Source: Henckelia pumila
Taxonomy: Eukaryota; Streptophyta; Magnoliopsida; Lamiales; Gesneriaceae
Assembly (NCBI RefSeq): GCF_033568475.1
Contig: NC_133122.1
Location: forward strand, 183,849,449-183,913,448
Direction: 5' to 3'
Length of the DNA: 64,000 nucleotides
The notes beneath the pieces were generated by a model. That model worked only from the letters and a program-made list of their open reading frames with translations, had not been told where the DNA came from and made no database searches. Within the stretch, counting starts at the first letter, position 1; each line of letters begins with the position of its first letter. Shown piece by piece: positions 12,151 to 22,817 of this stretch. The position numbers and the translations under genes are program-made.

Positions 12151-12947
12151 TAGGCAAGCCTTGTAGCGATAAACTGAGCCATCCTATTTTTGTATAATGC
12201 AAAACACTCATTTACAACCAACGACATTCTGAGAGACATCAGAGGGAACAATATCTCAGGTGTGATTCCAAAGAAGAGCATCAAACTCATCGAACATGGC
12301 TGCATGCCAGCGAGGATCCTTGAGAGCAGAAGTGTGGGTGGCCGGTTCAGATGAAGTGGAGCAGTGACAGCGGTGAGGCCAATGCGAGGGTTGGGTTTGA
12401 AGATATTATTTTGGGAGCGGGTAACCATAAGATGTGTGCTGGATGGTGGAGTGGGATGTTCGATCGTGGGTACTGAGGTGAGGATGGTGGTTCGAGCTCG
12501 ACAGGTGGCGGGATCGGGATCGGGGGCTAGGGTCGGGTGTGCAGGTGTTTGGCATAGGACATAGCTCAGGTGAACAGAAGGGTGAAGGATCCGCAGCCAA
12601 GAAATCCTCCATCGTCACACAGACGACAATCCCAGAGAGGAACCAGCACCAGAACCAGAACCACCACTGAAAAATGGAAATTCAGACTCAACAAAGACAA
12701 CATGACGAGAAACAAATATTTTTCCAGACGAAGACTCATAACACAGGTATGCGCTCTGTGTGAGAGAGTAACCAAGGAAGACACAAGGTGCGGAGCAGTA
12801 AGTGCGCTTGTGGGAAGTGTAAGGGCGGAGTCAGGGATAGAAAAGACAATCAAAGATACGAAGTTCAGAGAGATAAGGTGGGTTTCCAAACAAGAATTCG
12901 AGGGACGACTTGTAGGAAAGATTGCGTTTAGGCCGTCTATTGATAAG
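12151..12947 (-). pseudogene. Decayed copia integrase-RT linker
   Basis: This stretch lies between the recognisable RT and integrase core in the right order and orientation for copia Pol. On the minus strand it has Ser/Pro/Thr-rich segments (e.g. NTCTPDPSPRSRSRH near 12520) as expected for the poorly conserved linker. Frames are broken several times. The plus-strand ORF at 12570-13007 is its antisense shadow. Confidence 0.55.
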
Positions 12948-13232
12948 TTAAACTATTGTGGCAAAGGCAAAGGGCCAAAACGAGGTGGGAACACAGGCAT
13001 GATGTAGAAGCGCCAGACCAAACTCGACAACATGACGATGACGATGTTCAGAGAAGCCATTATGTTCAGGAGTATGGAGAGGCGTTGTGAGATGGAAAAT
13101 CCCATGCAAACGGATAAAGTCTTTGAGAGCAAAGAATTCACCACCATTATCAATATAATGAGTGAGAATGGGACGACCAAACCGCTTTTCTACAAGAGAC
13201 TTGAAACAACAAACACAGTGAGAACGTTTCAC
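12948..13232 (-). pseudogene. Ty1/copia integrase core fragment
   Basis: A 94-codon frame contains YIDNGGEFFALKDF, then GIFHLTTPLHTPEHNGFSEH and RHRHVVEFGLALLHHACVP. This is the second catalytic Asp region through the catalytic Glu neighbourhood of copia integrase. The usual TPEHNG..ER..RH is present as TPEHNGFSEHRHRH. The upstream part with the zinc finger and first Asp is missing. The homology stops at about 13235, where T-rich DNA begins. It belongs to the same fragment as the RT to its left. Confidence 0.85.
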
Positions 13233-13425
13233 TTGTGTTTTAAGGGATAAAGAAAAATATATTTTTTGTAGTGATGTAAAGCTTTGTATTCTTCACGGTA
13301 AATCTAACTAGTTCAGTGTCTTCCTTGTTTATTTCCATATGATATGCTTACATTTAGTTTTAAAATCCCAGATGTGGAATTTTTACCATTCAAGACACTT
13401 CAATTTTTCAGACATGGTGTTTTAC

Positions 13426-13533
13426 GTACATGTTTTCACATGTTATACTTAGTTCCTCTGTTGTTGTGTTTTATTTTATGTACATGTTTTCACATGTTAT
13501 ACTTAGTTTTCCTCTGTTTTTGTGTTTTAAAAA
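13426..13533. repeat. Tandem duplication, 54 bp
   Basis: gtacatgttttcacatgtta and the following tacttag...cctctgtt occur at 13426 and again at 13480, differing by a few bases. Confidence 0.8.
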
Positions 13534-13966
13534 GCAAAACCTTGTTTGTTTACCTCATAAATATTAGAGTTATAGAAAGAATATGTTGTGCATGGATCTT
13601 CTCAATGTTTTTAGATATATTTCTTGTTTAATAATCAATAATTATTAAATCACTTGTTTTGCATTTTCTATCGTGTGCTCTCCGTTCTTACTTGTTCTCT
13701 TGAATTTTTTTTGTGTGTTTTTCCTCGTCCACTTACATCATTGCTTTCTGGCTCAGGTTACGCGAATGATGTGTTAACTGCTGTACCATCTGGCTTCAAA
13801 CTGATTGGTTTCCATCCTATTGCTTTTTCTCCCTTTCGCCTTGTGTTAACGTATTTCTTTGTGCCTTTCCTTTTCTCTTACATATATTTTATGTTTGGTT
13901 TAGGTTATGGGATACCTTACTTGATTTTCATCTTCTCTGGTTGTTTTTCCTTTGGCTCTGTCATTG

Positions 13967-14109
13967 AAATTTAGTTTTCGTATGTTTTCTTCTACATATA
14001 ACTTTTGTGTTTTTTATGTAGATTACAGTACATAATTGAAATTTACTTTTCGCATTTTTCTTCTACTTGCAACTCCTGGTTTTTTATGTAGATTACAGTA
14101 CATCATTCA
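13967..14109. repeat. Tandem duplication, about 72 bp
   Basis: Both copies run from aaattta.ttttcg through ttcttctac to tttttatgtagattacagta. The second starts near 14039. They have diverged by roughly a tenth of positions, so this duplication is older than the one at 10648. Confidence 0.8.
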
Positions 14110-15960
14110 TTCAAACTTCGTCAGCTTCCCTATCTACGTAATGTCAAAATTTTGTGCTTTAACTCGGTGAGTTTTCAGATTTTTCATGTCTTTATCTTAT
14201 TTCTTCGTTTTCAGAATTTCTTATGTCTTTTCCTTCTCTCTATATCTACTCATATGTTGTCTAGACGCTTTTTGTCTTTACAAATCAGGTGTTTGTAGTT
14301 TCTTATTGTTTTTCTATTAAAAAATGTGTTTAGTTTTGTATTCTTTGACTCGAAAATATTGTTGACTGTGTAGCATTCTCACTGTGTTTTAATTTTAAAT
14401 AGTTAATTCTTTTGTTCCTCTGTTTTTTTGCTAACCTTTTTAATGTCAACAAAACAATACTTCCACTTACTTTCTCCACTTTCGTTCCCTGCATGTAGAC
14501 GTACCAATAGATGCGAACATGTTATTGCTTCTTACTTTTGAATAATTTATAACAAATATCAAGTGTACTTTAACTGTACATATCATTTATAAATGACTTG
14601 GTTCACCTATTACATACCATCAGTCATATGTCCGTTTGATTCTCGAAATGACAATTGTTTTTCGTGTTTTTTCACTCTGCTTCCATCTACTTCTTCAGTG
14701 TGTTGCACCTATTTTTGTTTACAGATCGTGAAAACCCTGCCGACTGACTTCTTGTTGTGGATAACTAATCTTTGTAAGGTGAGGTTTTTCTCTGTTTTCC
14801 TTTGTCTATCAATATTGCAGTTTTGGGATCGAAAATAATGACAACTGAATTTTTACAATGGTTTCTTCTCTTGTTATACATTCCTTCTCTTATTCCTTGC
14901 TTCCACATATTCATAATCTTGCTTTTTTTCTCTGTCGATCAGAGTTGCTACTTCTGTTAAAAATATCCTTACACTGCATATTTTGTATTTTAAACTCTAA
15001 ATCTGATCATTAACTGTGTTACATTCTTATTTCTTATTTATTTTAATATGTTATGCTTACAGTTGTTTATTTCCCATATTTAAAACTTTTACCACCCAAA
15101 AAAGATGTAAATTTCTGCACACCATTTTTTCTAGATACTTTTACATTTTTATATTTATATAGCACAGTCTTGCTTTTATGTTGAATAAATCGTGGATTTA
15201 TTAACCCCGAGTTCATAATTACATATCTTTTTAAACTGTTTTCTCTAATGATTTTTCATGGTTTTTTGTACTAGCAACACTTGGTTTTTAAAATTCTACG
15301 GAAAAAATCTACCAGAAATTGAATAACACAAGAAATGGCAAGTTGTACGTTCGACTCGACCAACGTACAGGTTCAGTCCTTTGCTTGACTTTAACTCCCA
15401 CTAAATTCTTTGTATATATTTGCATCTTCCATTAGCTGCCTATTTACCTATACTCTCCAACTTACCAACTTTAATAGGTGTTAAGAGATTCCTTTTAACA
15501 ATCGTAAATAGACTTATATTTCCTTACTCTATATTTACGTACAATTTGTTTTTAATAAAAAAACTAAACCACAAAGCAGATTCACCACACTTTACTATAC
15601 TCTTTATTTCCTGCCATCGTTAGAAATAAATATATTTAGATTTTTATTTTTGAAGAATATATTGGCTTCCAAAAATTTAATAACGAATTTAGGGAAAAAA
15701 ATTAAAATAGATTTTGTTTGCTTACGCTTTAGTCATTAGCTTCAACTATGGTTATATGTAGGGTTATTTAGTTGAAGAAGCTCTTTATCTTGTAATTTTC
15801 TGAATTTTCTGTCTTTGTGTATTTTACTCGGCTGTAAAAAAATTAATTAGTTTTCGCAAGACATATTGCTCAAATTTTTACTCCTATAAAAGATAAGTTC
15901 CAAAATATTTACCTTATATATTGTCATATCTTTTGTAATCTAATACTTAAAGTTTGCGAT

Positions 15961-16292
15961 GATGTCAACAAAAACTCAGAAACGAAAATACAGTAAGCTT
16001 AGAAGATCGTAGAGTAGCCAAAAACAATCGACGACGTGAACACAAACAACTTTTAATCTCAAATACAATTCACAAAGAAAATGTTCATGTAGACCTACTA
16101 ACATGCAAAGTAAGTAGTCCAGATTTACTGCCAAATGTTCCAAACTGTCAATTTTGTTGTGCACACCGTATTTACTTGGAAACACCTACATTTTGTTGCT
16201 CACAAGGTGATGTAAATCTTCTGAACACTGAAATGCCTACTGACTTAGTTCAGATGTACCTTTTTATACCTGGTTGTTTTCTGCTTTCTTGA
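15961..16292 (+). pseudogene. Helitron helicase-like N-terminal region, remnant
   Basis: From about 15984 a plus-strand frame runs over 100 codons to a stop at 16290. It includes RRVAKNNRRREHKQ, then LPNVPNCQFCCAHRIYLETP, TFCCSQGDVNLL and MPTDLVQMY. The order 'V.NC..C.A.R.Y.E.P.FCC..G.V.L...P..L' matches the region just before the Helitron_like_N domain of plant Helitron Rep/helicase proteins. It has no in-frame ATG; a short upstream start at 15958 (MMSTKTQKRKYS) is in another frame, so an indel is likely. The Rep catalytic motif and helicase that should follow are absent. Assignment is by motif recognition only. Confidence 0.6.
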
Positions 16293-17417
16293 TACAATCT
16301 TTTTTCACGATGGAGTTAAGCTGGAAAAATCTGCTTCAATCAGTAGGAAAACACAAAAAACACCTAAAGGCTGAGTTTAACTTCTTTTATAAATTTTTAG
16401 TCTCAACTACTTCCATGCTGTTGTAGCAAATGATACATGGCCTACCTATATTCATTGTTTGCCTTTTTCCTATCAAATAAAAGTATTTCATCTATCCTGA
16501 CAAAGAACGAAGGGAAAAACCCCGAATCGTTTTTCTTTTTTCAACATACCGTTCTGCAGTCAATCATGTGCATTCCCCATCTCCTACAGAAACACAGAGC
16601 TTACTAACTTGGTCTTCCACGGGCCCGACGCCATACGAAACAATAGCTAATATACTATACTGAAATTTTAATTTTTTTTAACCTTGTGTGTTTTTTTGAC
16701 AATTCTCCTTTTCTAATTCGCCGAGCTACAATGATTTGAGATAAAATTAACTCTTTTTCCAAACTGGAATTTTAAAAATTGCTTTGTATGAAAGATATTA
16801 TCGTTCACCATAAAAACATTAAAATTTTTACAATGGTTGAAATTGTTGATATATTATAAACTTAAATCACGTATATTTTATTTTTTTAGTCCAAATATTA
16901 TTAACGCTTTGCAAGGACAAACAAATAAACACAAATCTTTATTTCAAAATTTCAAATAAAATAACAAACTAACACTTAGTCATATTGATGATGACTCATC
17001 CATTAATATGGAAACAAAGAAGATAAATAAGACATTTGTCACAACCCCTCATCGAGTAAGCCCATCTTCAGTACTATTTAAACACATATATCAACTATAA
17101 TTTAAATTTAAACAAACTCGGTTTGCAAAGCATATCAAATGGAAAATAGTTCTTACTGCACTTGTGTCGATTGTACGCAATGTTATTATAATCACATATT
17201 TCAAAAAGAAGTGGATGAAATGTTTAAAAGATTTCATTCCAATCCAGTATGAGTTATGATCTTAAATAGAGTGTTGCAGATAGAACAAAAGCTTTCTGTT
17301 CTGTTGGAGTTTGATGCTATGTAAGCAGCGAAGGGAGAAGACATGTGAGAATAATGTAAACAATATATGAATAATTTTCTTACAAAATAAGATATTCTAT
17401 ATTCTAATAATATATAC

Positions 17418-17449
<32 letters not shown>

Positions 17450-18261
17450 GCATATATATGTATGTGTATGTTTATAACTACTCATCTTACATGTGATGTA
17501 TAAATTTTATAAGTTCTGTAGTTGTTGTACAGTTTTTCTAGCATTTGTTTTTTTTTTAAATACAGTCCAAAAAATCATACAAATGTATGTAAATACAATA
17601 GAATCCAAATAAAACCAATGAAAAACGATATATGTGAAAACTTATGTGTACAATAAATAATTTTTAAGCGCACACAATGTATTGTCCCTATCTTTACTAT
17701 CAACCTGGTAAACACCTCAATCTTTGAGGTGCATTTACCTAGTACTATATATAAAGCCTCCACCCCCCAAAAACCATTTTTTGTCGGGTGGTGTGGCTTT
17801 TTTTTTAAAAAAAATAAAAAATTGCAACATGGTCACTTAATATATTTTATAATTATGATATTGCCCATATTATAATAAAAATCAAATTTAATTAAAAAAC
17901 ACCGTAAAAACACGTAGTGCATGCGTCAAAACACTAATATATATTATCGATTACACGATGACACGTTAGGAATACGTTTCTTTATCATTAGCATCATCAT
18001 CATTATTTATCATATTTAATGTCGTGTAGAATTAAAGTCTATAGACAGAAAGAAAAAAAGTAGTTGTATATATCGTGTCATTTAGCCACACAACGTGTCA
18101 GCTATCGACTTTGTTAAGCGACGCGTGTGTTGAACCACTACAAGCACCAACAAATTTTGAATCTGAAAAAACTGAAACAAATCCACCCTACATATTACCT
18201 GATTTAAAGGTGACGAGATAGCTAGGAACTTTAAATTTTGATTTCTTAAATTAAAAAGAAA
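16293..18261. other. AT-rich intergenic DNA and upstream region of the VOC gene
   Basis: No coding region can be supported. Contents are AT-rich sequence, a TA/TG microsatellite stretch at about 17400-17470, and a T run then A run at 17797-17820. A more balanced segment at 18060-18140 (with cacgcgtgtg-like words) is a candidate for proximal promoter sequence of the gene at 18262. The gggccc palindrome near 16622 was considered as a Helitron 3' end but lacks a convincing hairpin and CTRR end. Confidence 0.4.
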
Positions 18262-18892
18262 ATGGCGTCAAACATTAATGTACCGACGTTTGCTTACACG
18301 ATCATATATACCAAAGATGTGGAAAAATCCGTTGCTTTTTACGCGAAAGCTTTCGGGTGCGAAGTCCGGCGTGTGGACAAATCTCGGAGGCACGTAAATA
18401 TAGTCACTTGAAGCGTACGTAAAATGTTGTTTTGGAAATAAAAAGTTGACATTAAAATTGATTACGTGCAGGTGGGGGGAGCTCCAGAGCGGGAACACGA
18501 CGCTCGCATTTACCCCGGCGAAGCAGCGAGAGACGGAGGAATTGACGGAGAAAGTTCAGATCCCGCAGCACGACAGGAACCCCATCGAGGTCTGCTTCGA
18601 TTATTCGGACGTCGATTCTGCGTTCAAGGTGTGGAATAATATATTTACACATTAGTTATTTAATTCTTTCTTCTTTTTTTTAAAAAAATTATATAGTGGA
18701 ATTAATTGATTTCTTGAATGATCCCCATATCCCTATATATATATATATATATATGAATATTTGCAGCGGGCAGTGGAGAATGGGGCAGCGGCGGTGAGTG
18801 AGCCGGAGGAGAAGGAATGGGGACAGAAAGTTGGATATGTGCGGGATATTGATGGCAATGTTGTGAGGATGGGCAGCCACGTCCACCACTAA
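18262..18892 (+). CDS. Glyoxalase/VOC superfamily protein (lactoylglutathione lyase-like)
   Basis: Three exons, 18262-18389, 18472-18628 and 18767-18892, give 136 aa. One VOC (beta-alpha-beta-beta-beta) module is visible: FAYTIIYTKDVEKSVAFYAK near residues 10-29, TTLAFTP near 51-57, IEVCFDYSDVD-AFKRAVENGA near 80-100, and GYVRDIDGNVVRMGSH at the C-terminus. Length and order fit the short, single-domain glyoxalase I-like proteins of plants. Members of this superfamily bind a divalent metal and act on thioester or aromatic substrates; the substrate here is unknown. Intron 2 (18629-18766) is GT-AG and contains a TA repeat. Intron 1 (18390-18471) only restores the frame if spliced at GC (ag|gcacgt), giving DKSRRWGEL. 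Using the nearby GT (18393) shifts the frame. An AATAAA lies at 18932. There is no visible organelle presequence, so it is probably cytosolic. Confidence 0.88.
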
Positions 18893-19743
18893 ATCATATA
18901 TTATATTATTATTGTACATGCAAATATTCTCAATAAAAACTTACTACGTTTTTTAAGAATGTGTGGGTAGATTGACTTGAGCTTAATTTCTACATTAAAA
19001 ATTTAACATAGTATATATGTTTGTTTGTGTTTTTCATCAATGTTTGATCACGTTCATTAATCATGTTTGATCACATTCACGTTCATATAGTGGTCGAATT
19101 CATTTGAAACAATCTTTTATTTTTACAAAATATACGGTAACATTCAAATCAATTTAAAAATAATGTAACCAATCATGATGTAATTCATTTTCAATCTCCA
19201 AGAAAGCATAGGAAGTGCACGTTTATAATTAAAGGTTGACATGGTTAGATAGACCAATAAAATGCAGAGATTGCATGAATCATACACGAATTAGAGTCTT
19301 TTCATGTCTAGTTTTTTTTTTTTTTTTTGGATGCGTTTCATTTTGACGTCAAGCTTGGTATTTGATGTGAATTTTATTGGACATAAACAAACAAAAGCTT
19401 AATAAAGTCGTAATGAACAAAAGATTCAAATGTTGTTTTGATCTTTGAAGTTAGAAAAATTTGTGACATTTATCTCTAAAACTATGAAGTTCGGTAATAA
19501 ATAAAAACGAAATAAACAATTGAAAACGTTTAGGTTCTTTAACATGATCCAACCTTGAATAAACTAATAAATAAAGACGAAAAAACTAATAAATAAAGAT
19601 ACTATTAATCACCATCATGTCGTGTTAATTGTTGGATCAATATCAAAAGAGATGTCAAATTGTATATGATTTTTTTATTATTCATATAGCCACACGTCTG
19701 AATTCGATTTCTTTGATTTTGTCGTCATACCTTTAATTGTAAA
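18893..19743. other. AT-rich intergenic DNA
   Basis: 3' flank of the VOC gene, then AT-rich sequence without a supportable gene. A short direct repeat (catgtttgatcac.ttcat) occurs at 19040 and 19061, and a T run at 19313-19328. Confidence 0.5.
18932..18937 (+). terminator. Putative poly(A) signal of the VOC gene
   Basis: aataaa 40 bases after the stop codon, followed by AT-rich sequence. A plausible cleavage signal, although plant signals are loose. Confidence 0.4.
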
Positions 19744-20510
19744 TATATTTTTGTAAGTTTTGTTCCATCTCTAAAAAATTAAGCTCGTTTAGTGGTGGCG
19801 GTGATTGGCTTAGGACCCTAGTAATAGTACGAGTGTATACTTGGGTGTCGGATCTAGCCATCTAGGTGTGTTTTCTTGGTGAAATGTGGAGTTAAAATTT
19901 GTATTGAGGTTGGATTTTTCGGGTTTTGTGCTAATTTATTTTTACAGCAAAAAACTTTTTATTTTTAATCTTTTTTTTTTTATAGAAACCAGATGCACAT
20001 TTTATTCTATGTAATCTTTTGGAAAGTAGTGTCTGAAATTTGTTTCATAATCATAGCCAAATTAGATTTTTAAATCATTTTGTGAAAAATTTAACAATGT
20101 GTATGCATGAAAATTTTTCGAATGGGTTCGGGATCCGTGGGAAAAACATGAAAAATGGCATGATCTGGAGAACTTTACGGGTATGAGTTGGGGTTTGTAG
20201 ATTTCAAAAAAAATATTGTAAGTATATTAGGTGGGTATGTGGATGCTGTTTTTATCACCGAATCCATCCCAATTATGATGATGATCATCATCATGATCAT
20301 GATTATCATAATATTGAATTATAACGTTTTTCCTATTAATTTTAATGATATTTCTTATTTCAAATATTATTATTATTTCTATATTTTAATTTTTTAATCA
20401 AACTTTTTGTACATAAAAATATTTTATATATCATATATCCGTGGGATGGAGAATATCTGATTTATAAAAATGGAGATTGAGGTGGGGATGAGAATGAAGA
20501 CGAGGTTTTG
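19744..20510. repeat. Dispersed repeat R1, copy 1
   Basis: This 0.77-kb segment recurs in direct orientation from 20533, where the second copy is split by two insertions (20613-21277 and the 27-kb nest) and resumes at 48853-48997. Shared landmarks are gtggtggcggtgattggctt, the gagtgtatacttgggtg block, the gatgatgatcatcatcatg-type run, and atccgtgggatggagaatatc. No coding capacity is seen. It is a non-coding transposon-like unit or a local segmental duplication. Confidence 0.85.
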
Positions 20511-20532
20511 TAAGTTTTGTAAATATATATCA

Positions 20533-21772
20533 TATATTTTTGTAAGTTTTGTTCCATCTCTAAAAAATTAAGCTCGTTTAGTGGTGGCGGTGATTGGCTT
20601 AGGATCGTAGTACTAGGGGTGGCAAATTTTACATAAATTTCGATCCACCCTGATTTTCAACTCGTTTTCGTCCCGAATTTTTTCCGATTCGAGTGGTCGG
20701 GATTTTTTCCGACCCGGTCAATTTCGGGATCGAGATCGGTATAGACAACCCTTCCCGATGGGATTCTCGACAGGATCCGAATATAAAAAAAAATATTTTT
20801 TTAATTAAAAAATAATTTTTTTAAATTTTATGTTTTAATATTAATGTTTTATAATTATATATCATATAATTTTTTTTATATTTATCTTTTTTAATATTAA
20901 CATTAAGTTATAAATTTTTATTTTGTTTTTTATTATTATGAATAATTATATGTTTTTTTTATTAATCAAGTAGTTATTTTAGTTTATTTGTAATGTACTA
21001 AAAAAATATTTTAATTTTTTAATGGTTATATATAAAGAAATTTTAATTTATTTGTAATGTATTAAGAAATTGTTTGATTTTTTTATAAATTTTTTTCAAA
21101 AAAATAATTTCATAGAATTTTTTTTAAAAAAAATATTATTCGGGATTATTCTTTCTCGACCCGACGGGATCCCGACACTTCTCGGGTGCGGGATCGGGAA
21201 AAAAATATATCTTAATTCCTATCGAAACGAAAATCGGGTAAGGGGTTACGGAACGAGTCCCGACCCGATTCCCTACATAGTATGAGTGTATACTTGGGTG
21301 TTGGATCTAGGTGTTTGTTTTCTTGGATAAATGTGGAGTTAAAATTTGTATTGAGGTTGGATTTTTTGGGTTTTGTGCTAATTTATTTTTACAGCAAAAA
21401 ACTTTTTATTTTTAATCTTTTTTTATAGAAACCAGATGCACATTTTATTCTATGTAATCTTTTGGAAAGTAGTGTCTGAAATTTGTTTCATAGTCATAGC
21501 CAAATTAGATTTTTAAAATCATTTTGTGAAAAATTTAACAATGTGTATGCATGAAAAATGGCATGATCTGGAGAACTTTACGGGTATGAGTTGGGGTTTG
21601 TATATTTCAAAAAAATATTTTAAGCATATCAGGTGGGTATGTGGATGCTGTTTTTATCACCAAATCCACCCCAATTATAATGGTGATGATGATCATGATC
21701 ATGATATGATGATCATAATATTTAATTATAACGTTTTTCCTATTAATTTTAATGATATTTATTATTTCAAAT
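20533..21772. repeat. R1 copy 2, left part
   Basis: Starts at atatatttttgtaagttttg like copy 1 and follows it to tttattatttcaaat, where the Tat element begins. It contains the 665-bp insertion at 20613. The rest of this copy is found beyond the Tat element from 48853, so the duplication preceded the Tat insertion. Confidence 0.85.
20613..21277. mobile_element. Non-autonomous insertion in R1 copy 2
   Basis: Compared with R1 copy 1, 665 bp starting ctaggggtggcaaa and ending gattccctaca interrupt the repeat. tagta flanks both sides (20608-20612 and 21278-21282); the empty site in copy 1 has atagtacgag. Both ends are rich in cgacccg/cgggatc words and the middle is very AT-rich. The terminal taggg is shared by both ends in inverted orientation but the inverted repeat is short. 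It resembles hAT-like non-autonomous elements, although a 5-bp duplication is not the usual 8. Confidence 0.6.
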
Positions 21773-22461
21773 TGTTTGCACACAAAAATTGGCTCGAGCG
21801 GGTTGATTGCAGGCGTGCCAGACATGTGAGTGCCAATTGAAAAATAACAAATGAAAATAAAAATCTAACTTCTAACACCAAGCGAAAATGAATCCCGATT
21901 TCGTCGTCGGTCTCAAGTCCACCGGTAAAACGCTAAGGACTAAAATAAAGTAAAAGAAGAATTATTAATAGCAACCGAATATTAATTCTTTGCTACTGAA
22001 AATTCAAAATGACAAGTGTTTGTCATACTAATTACAAAAGAAAGTGATGTAATAGTTCGAGGAACCCAGCAAAAAGAAGCTATATATGTAAGCTAAAATG
22101 TCTAGAAAATAACAAGATGAAGGTATGAAATTTTTTCAGAAAGATTGTTGAAAATACAGAGCTTTTTGAGAGCTATGTTTGATGTTGAGATGATGTCTGT
22201 CTGCTCTTCCCTCCTATGGCTCTTTTGTTCCCAATTCCATAACTTCCAGCCCACTATCTCTAAAAAATGGGCCACGTTCTCTTCAAATGGTTTCTGACTT
22301 GGTAATCCCTTTTAAATATAACTTCCACTTCATCTCTTGCCGATGGATTTTCGTCTTTTGGGATTCATTTTTGGTGGACCGAACCACTTGGGCTGCACGG
22401 TTTTTAGGAACTGGGCCAAGGAACTCGAATTCGTATAATATTTTATTTTATGAATTTATCA
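21773..22461 (-). repeat. Tat element 3' LTR
   Basis: On the plus strand it runs from tgtttgcacacaaaaattgg to about gaatttatca (22461); an alternative end at ctaact (22467) aligns with ctaaca of the other LTR. It matches 48162-48847 over its full length with scattered substitutions and small indels. A clear polypurine tract is not adjacent. A purine-rich minus-strand run is found about 130 bp inside (22592-22612). Confidence 0.85.
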
Positions 22462-22591
22462 CTAACTGCTGGGCCAATGGATACGCTTTGTGACTTTGTT
22501 TTCAAGAAAAATCTCAATGATCCTATTTTTCAAATTTTGAATCACTTGATCACGTCACCTCAGCAATATCATTACTGTTCCTTTGATATTC

Positions 22592-22612
22592 GCGCCTCTC
22601 TTTCTCTCTCCT
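22592..22612. promoter_or_regulatory. CT-rich tract before the antisense PMD gene
   Basis: The plus strand reads gcctctctttctctctcctt. It may be a displaced polypurine tract of the element on the minus strand, or a pyrimidine patch of the plus-strand PMD gene promoter or leader. Its place 130 bp from the LTR favours the second reading. Confidence 0.35.
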
Positions 22613-22817
22613 TAGGGCTCTTCATCTTCACTGAGTAAAAAGTTTTGAGTTTCATCCCTTGATAGCCTAGGTTTTGGTCTGACATCCCGCTGCTTCTCCG
22701 ACCAGTAAGCTTATATCCTTTTGGTGGTTCATCTGTTAAAACCTGCACACAACGGAAAATACCATTCAATGGCTTAATTCACCTTTTATTTGTGCAGTAT
22801 TTTACTCCTTCTTTTCC

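Larger units (their letters stand above)
13254..15958 (+). other. T-rich tract with exon-like islands and short tandem duplications
   Basis: The plus strand is strongly T-rich for 2.7 kb, like plant intron sequence. A few more balanced islands interrupt it (13755-13800, 14720-14780, 15335-15390), some with cag before and gtaa or gtga after. None codes for a protein I recognise. It precedes a Helitron-type remnant, and plant Helitrons often carry spliced genes, so it may be the intron-rich upstream part of that element. ORFs here are low-complexity Phe/Cys/Leu translations and are not called as genes. Confidence 0.35.

Noticed and set aside
12570..13007. 145-codon plus-strand ORF
   Set aside because: Antisense shadow of the copia integrase and linker region. 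Its amino-acid content (Arg/Thr-rich) mirrors the opposite frame.
13344..13974. ORFs of 95 and 106 codons in the T-rich tract
   Set aside because: Phe/Leu/Cys-rich low-complexity translations of T-rich DNA, partly made by the 54-bp duplication.
16600..16660. Possible Helitron 3' end around gggcccgacgcc
   Set aside because: The palindrome is short, and no CTRR terminus follows at the expected 10-12 bases.
21070..21285. ORF in the 665-bp insertion
   Set aside because: Low-complexity Phe/Ile/Lys frame from AT-rich DNA. Non-autonomous element without coding need.
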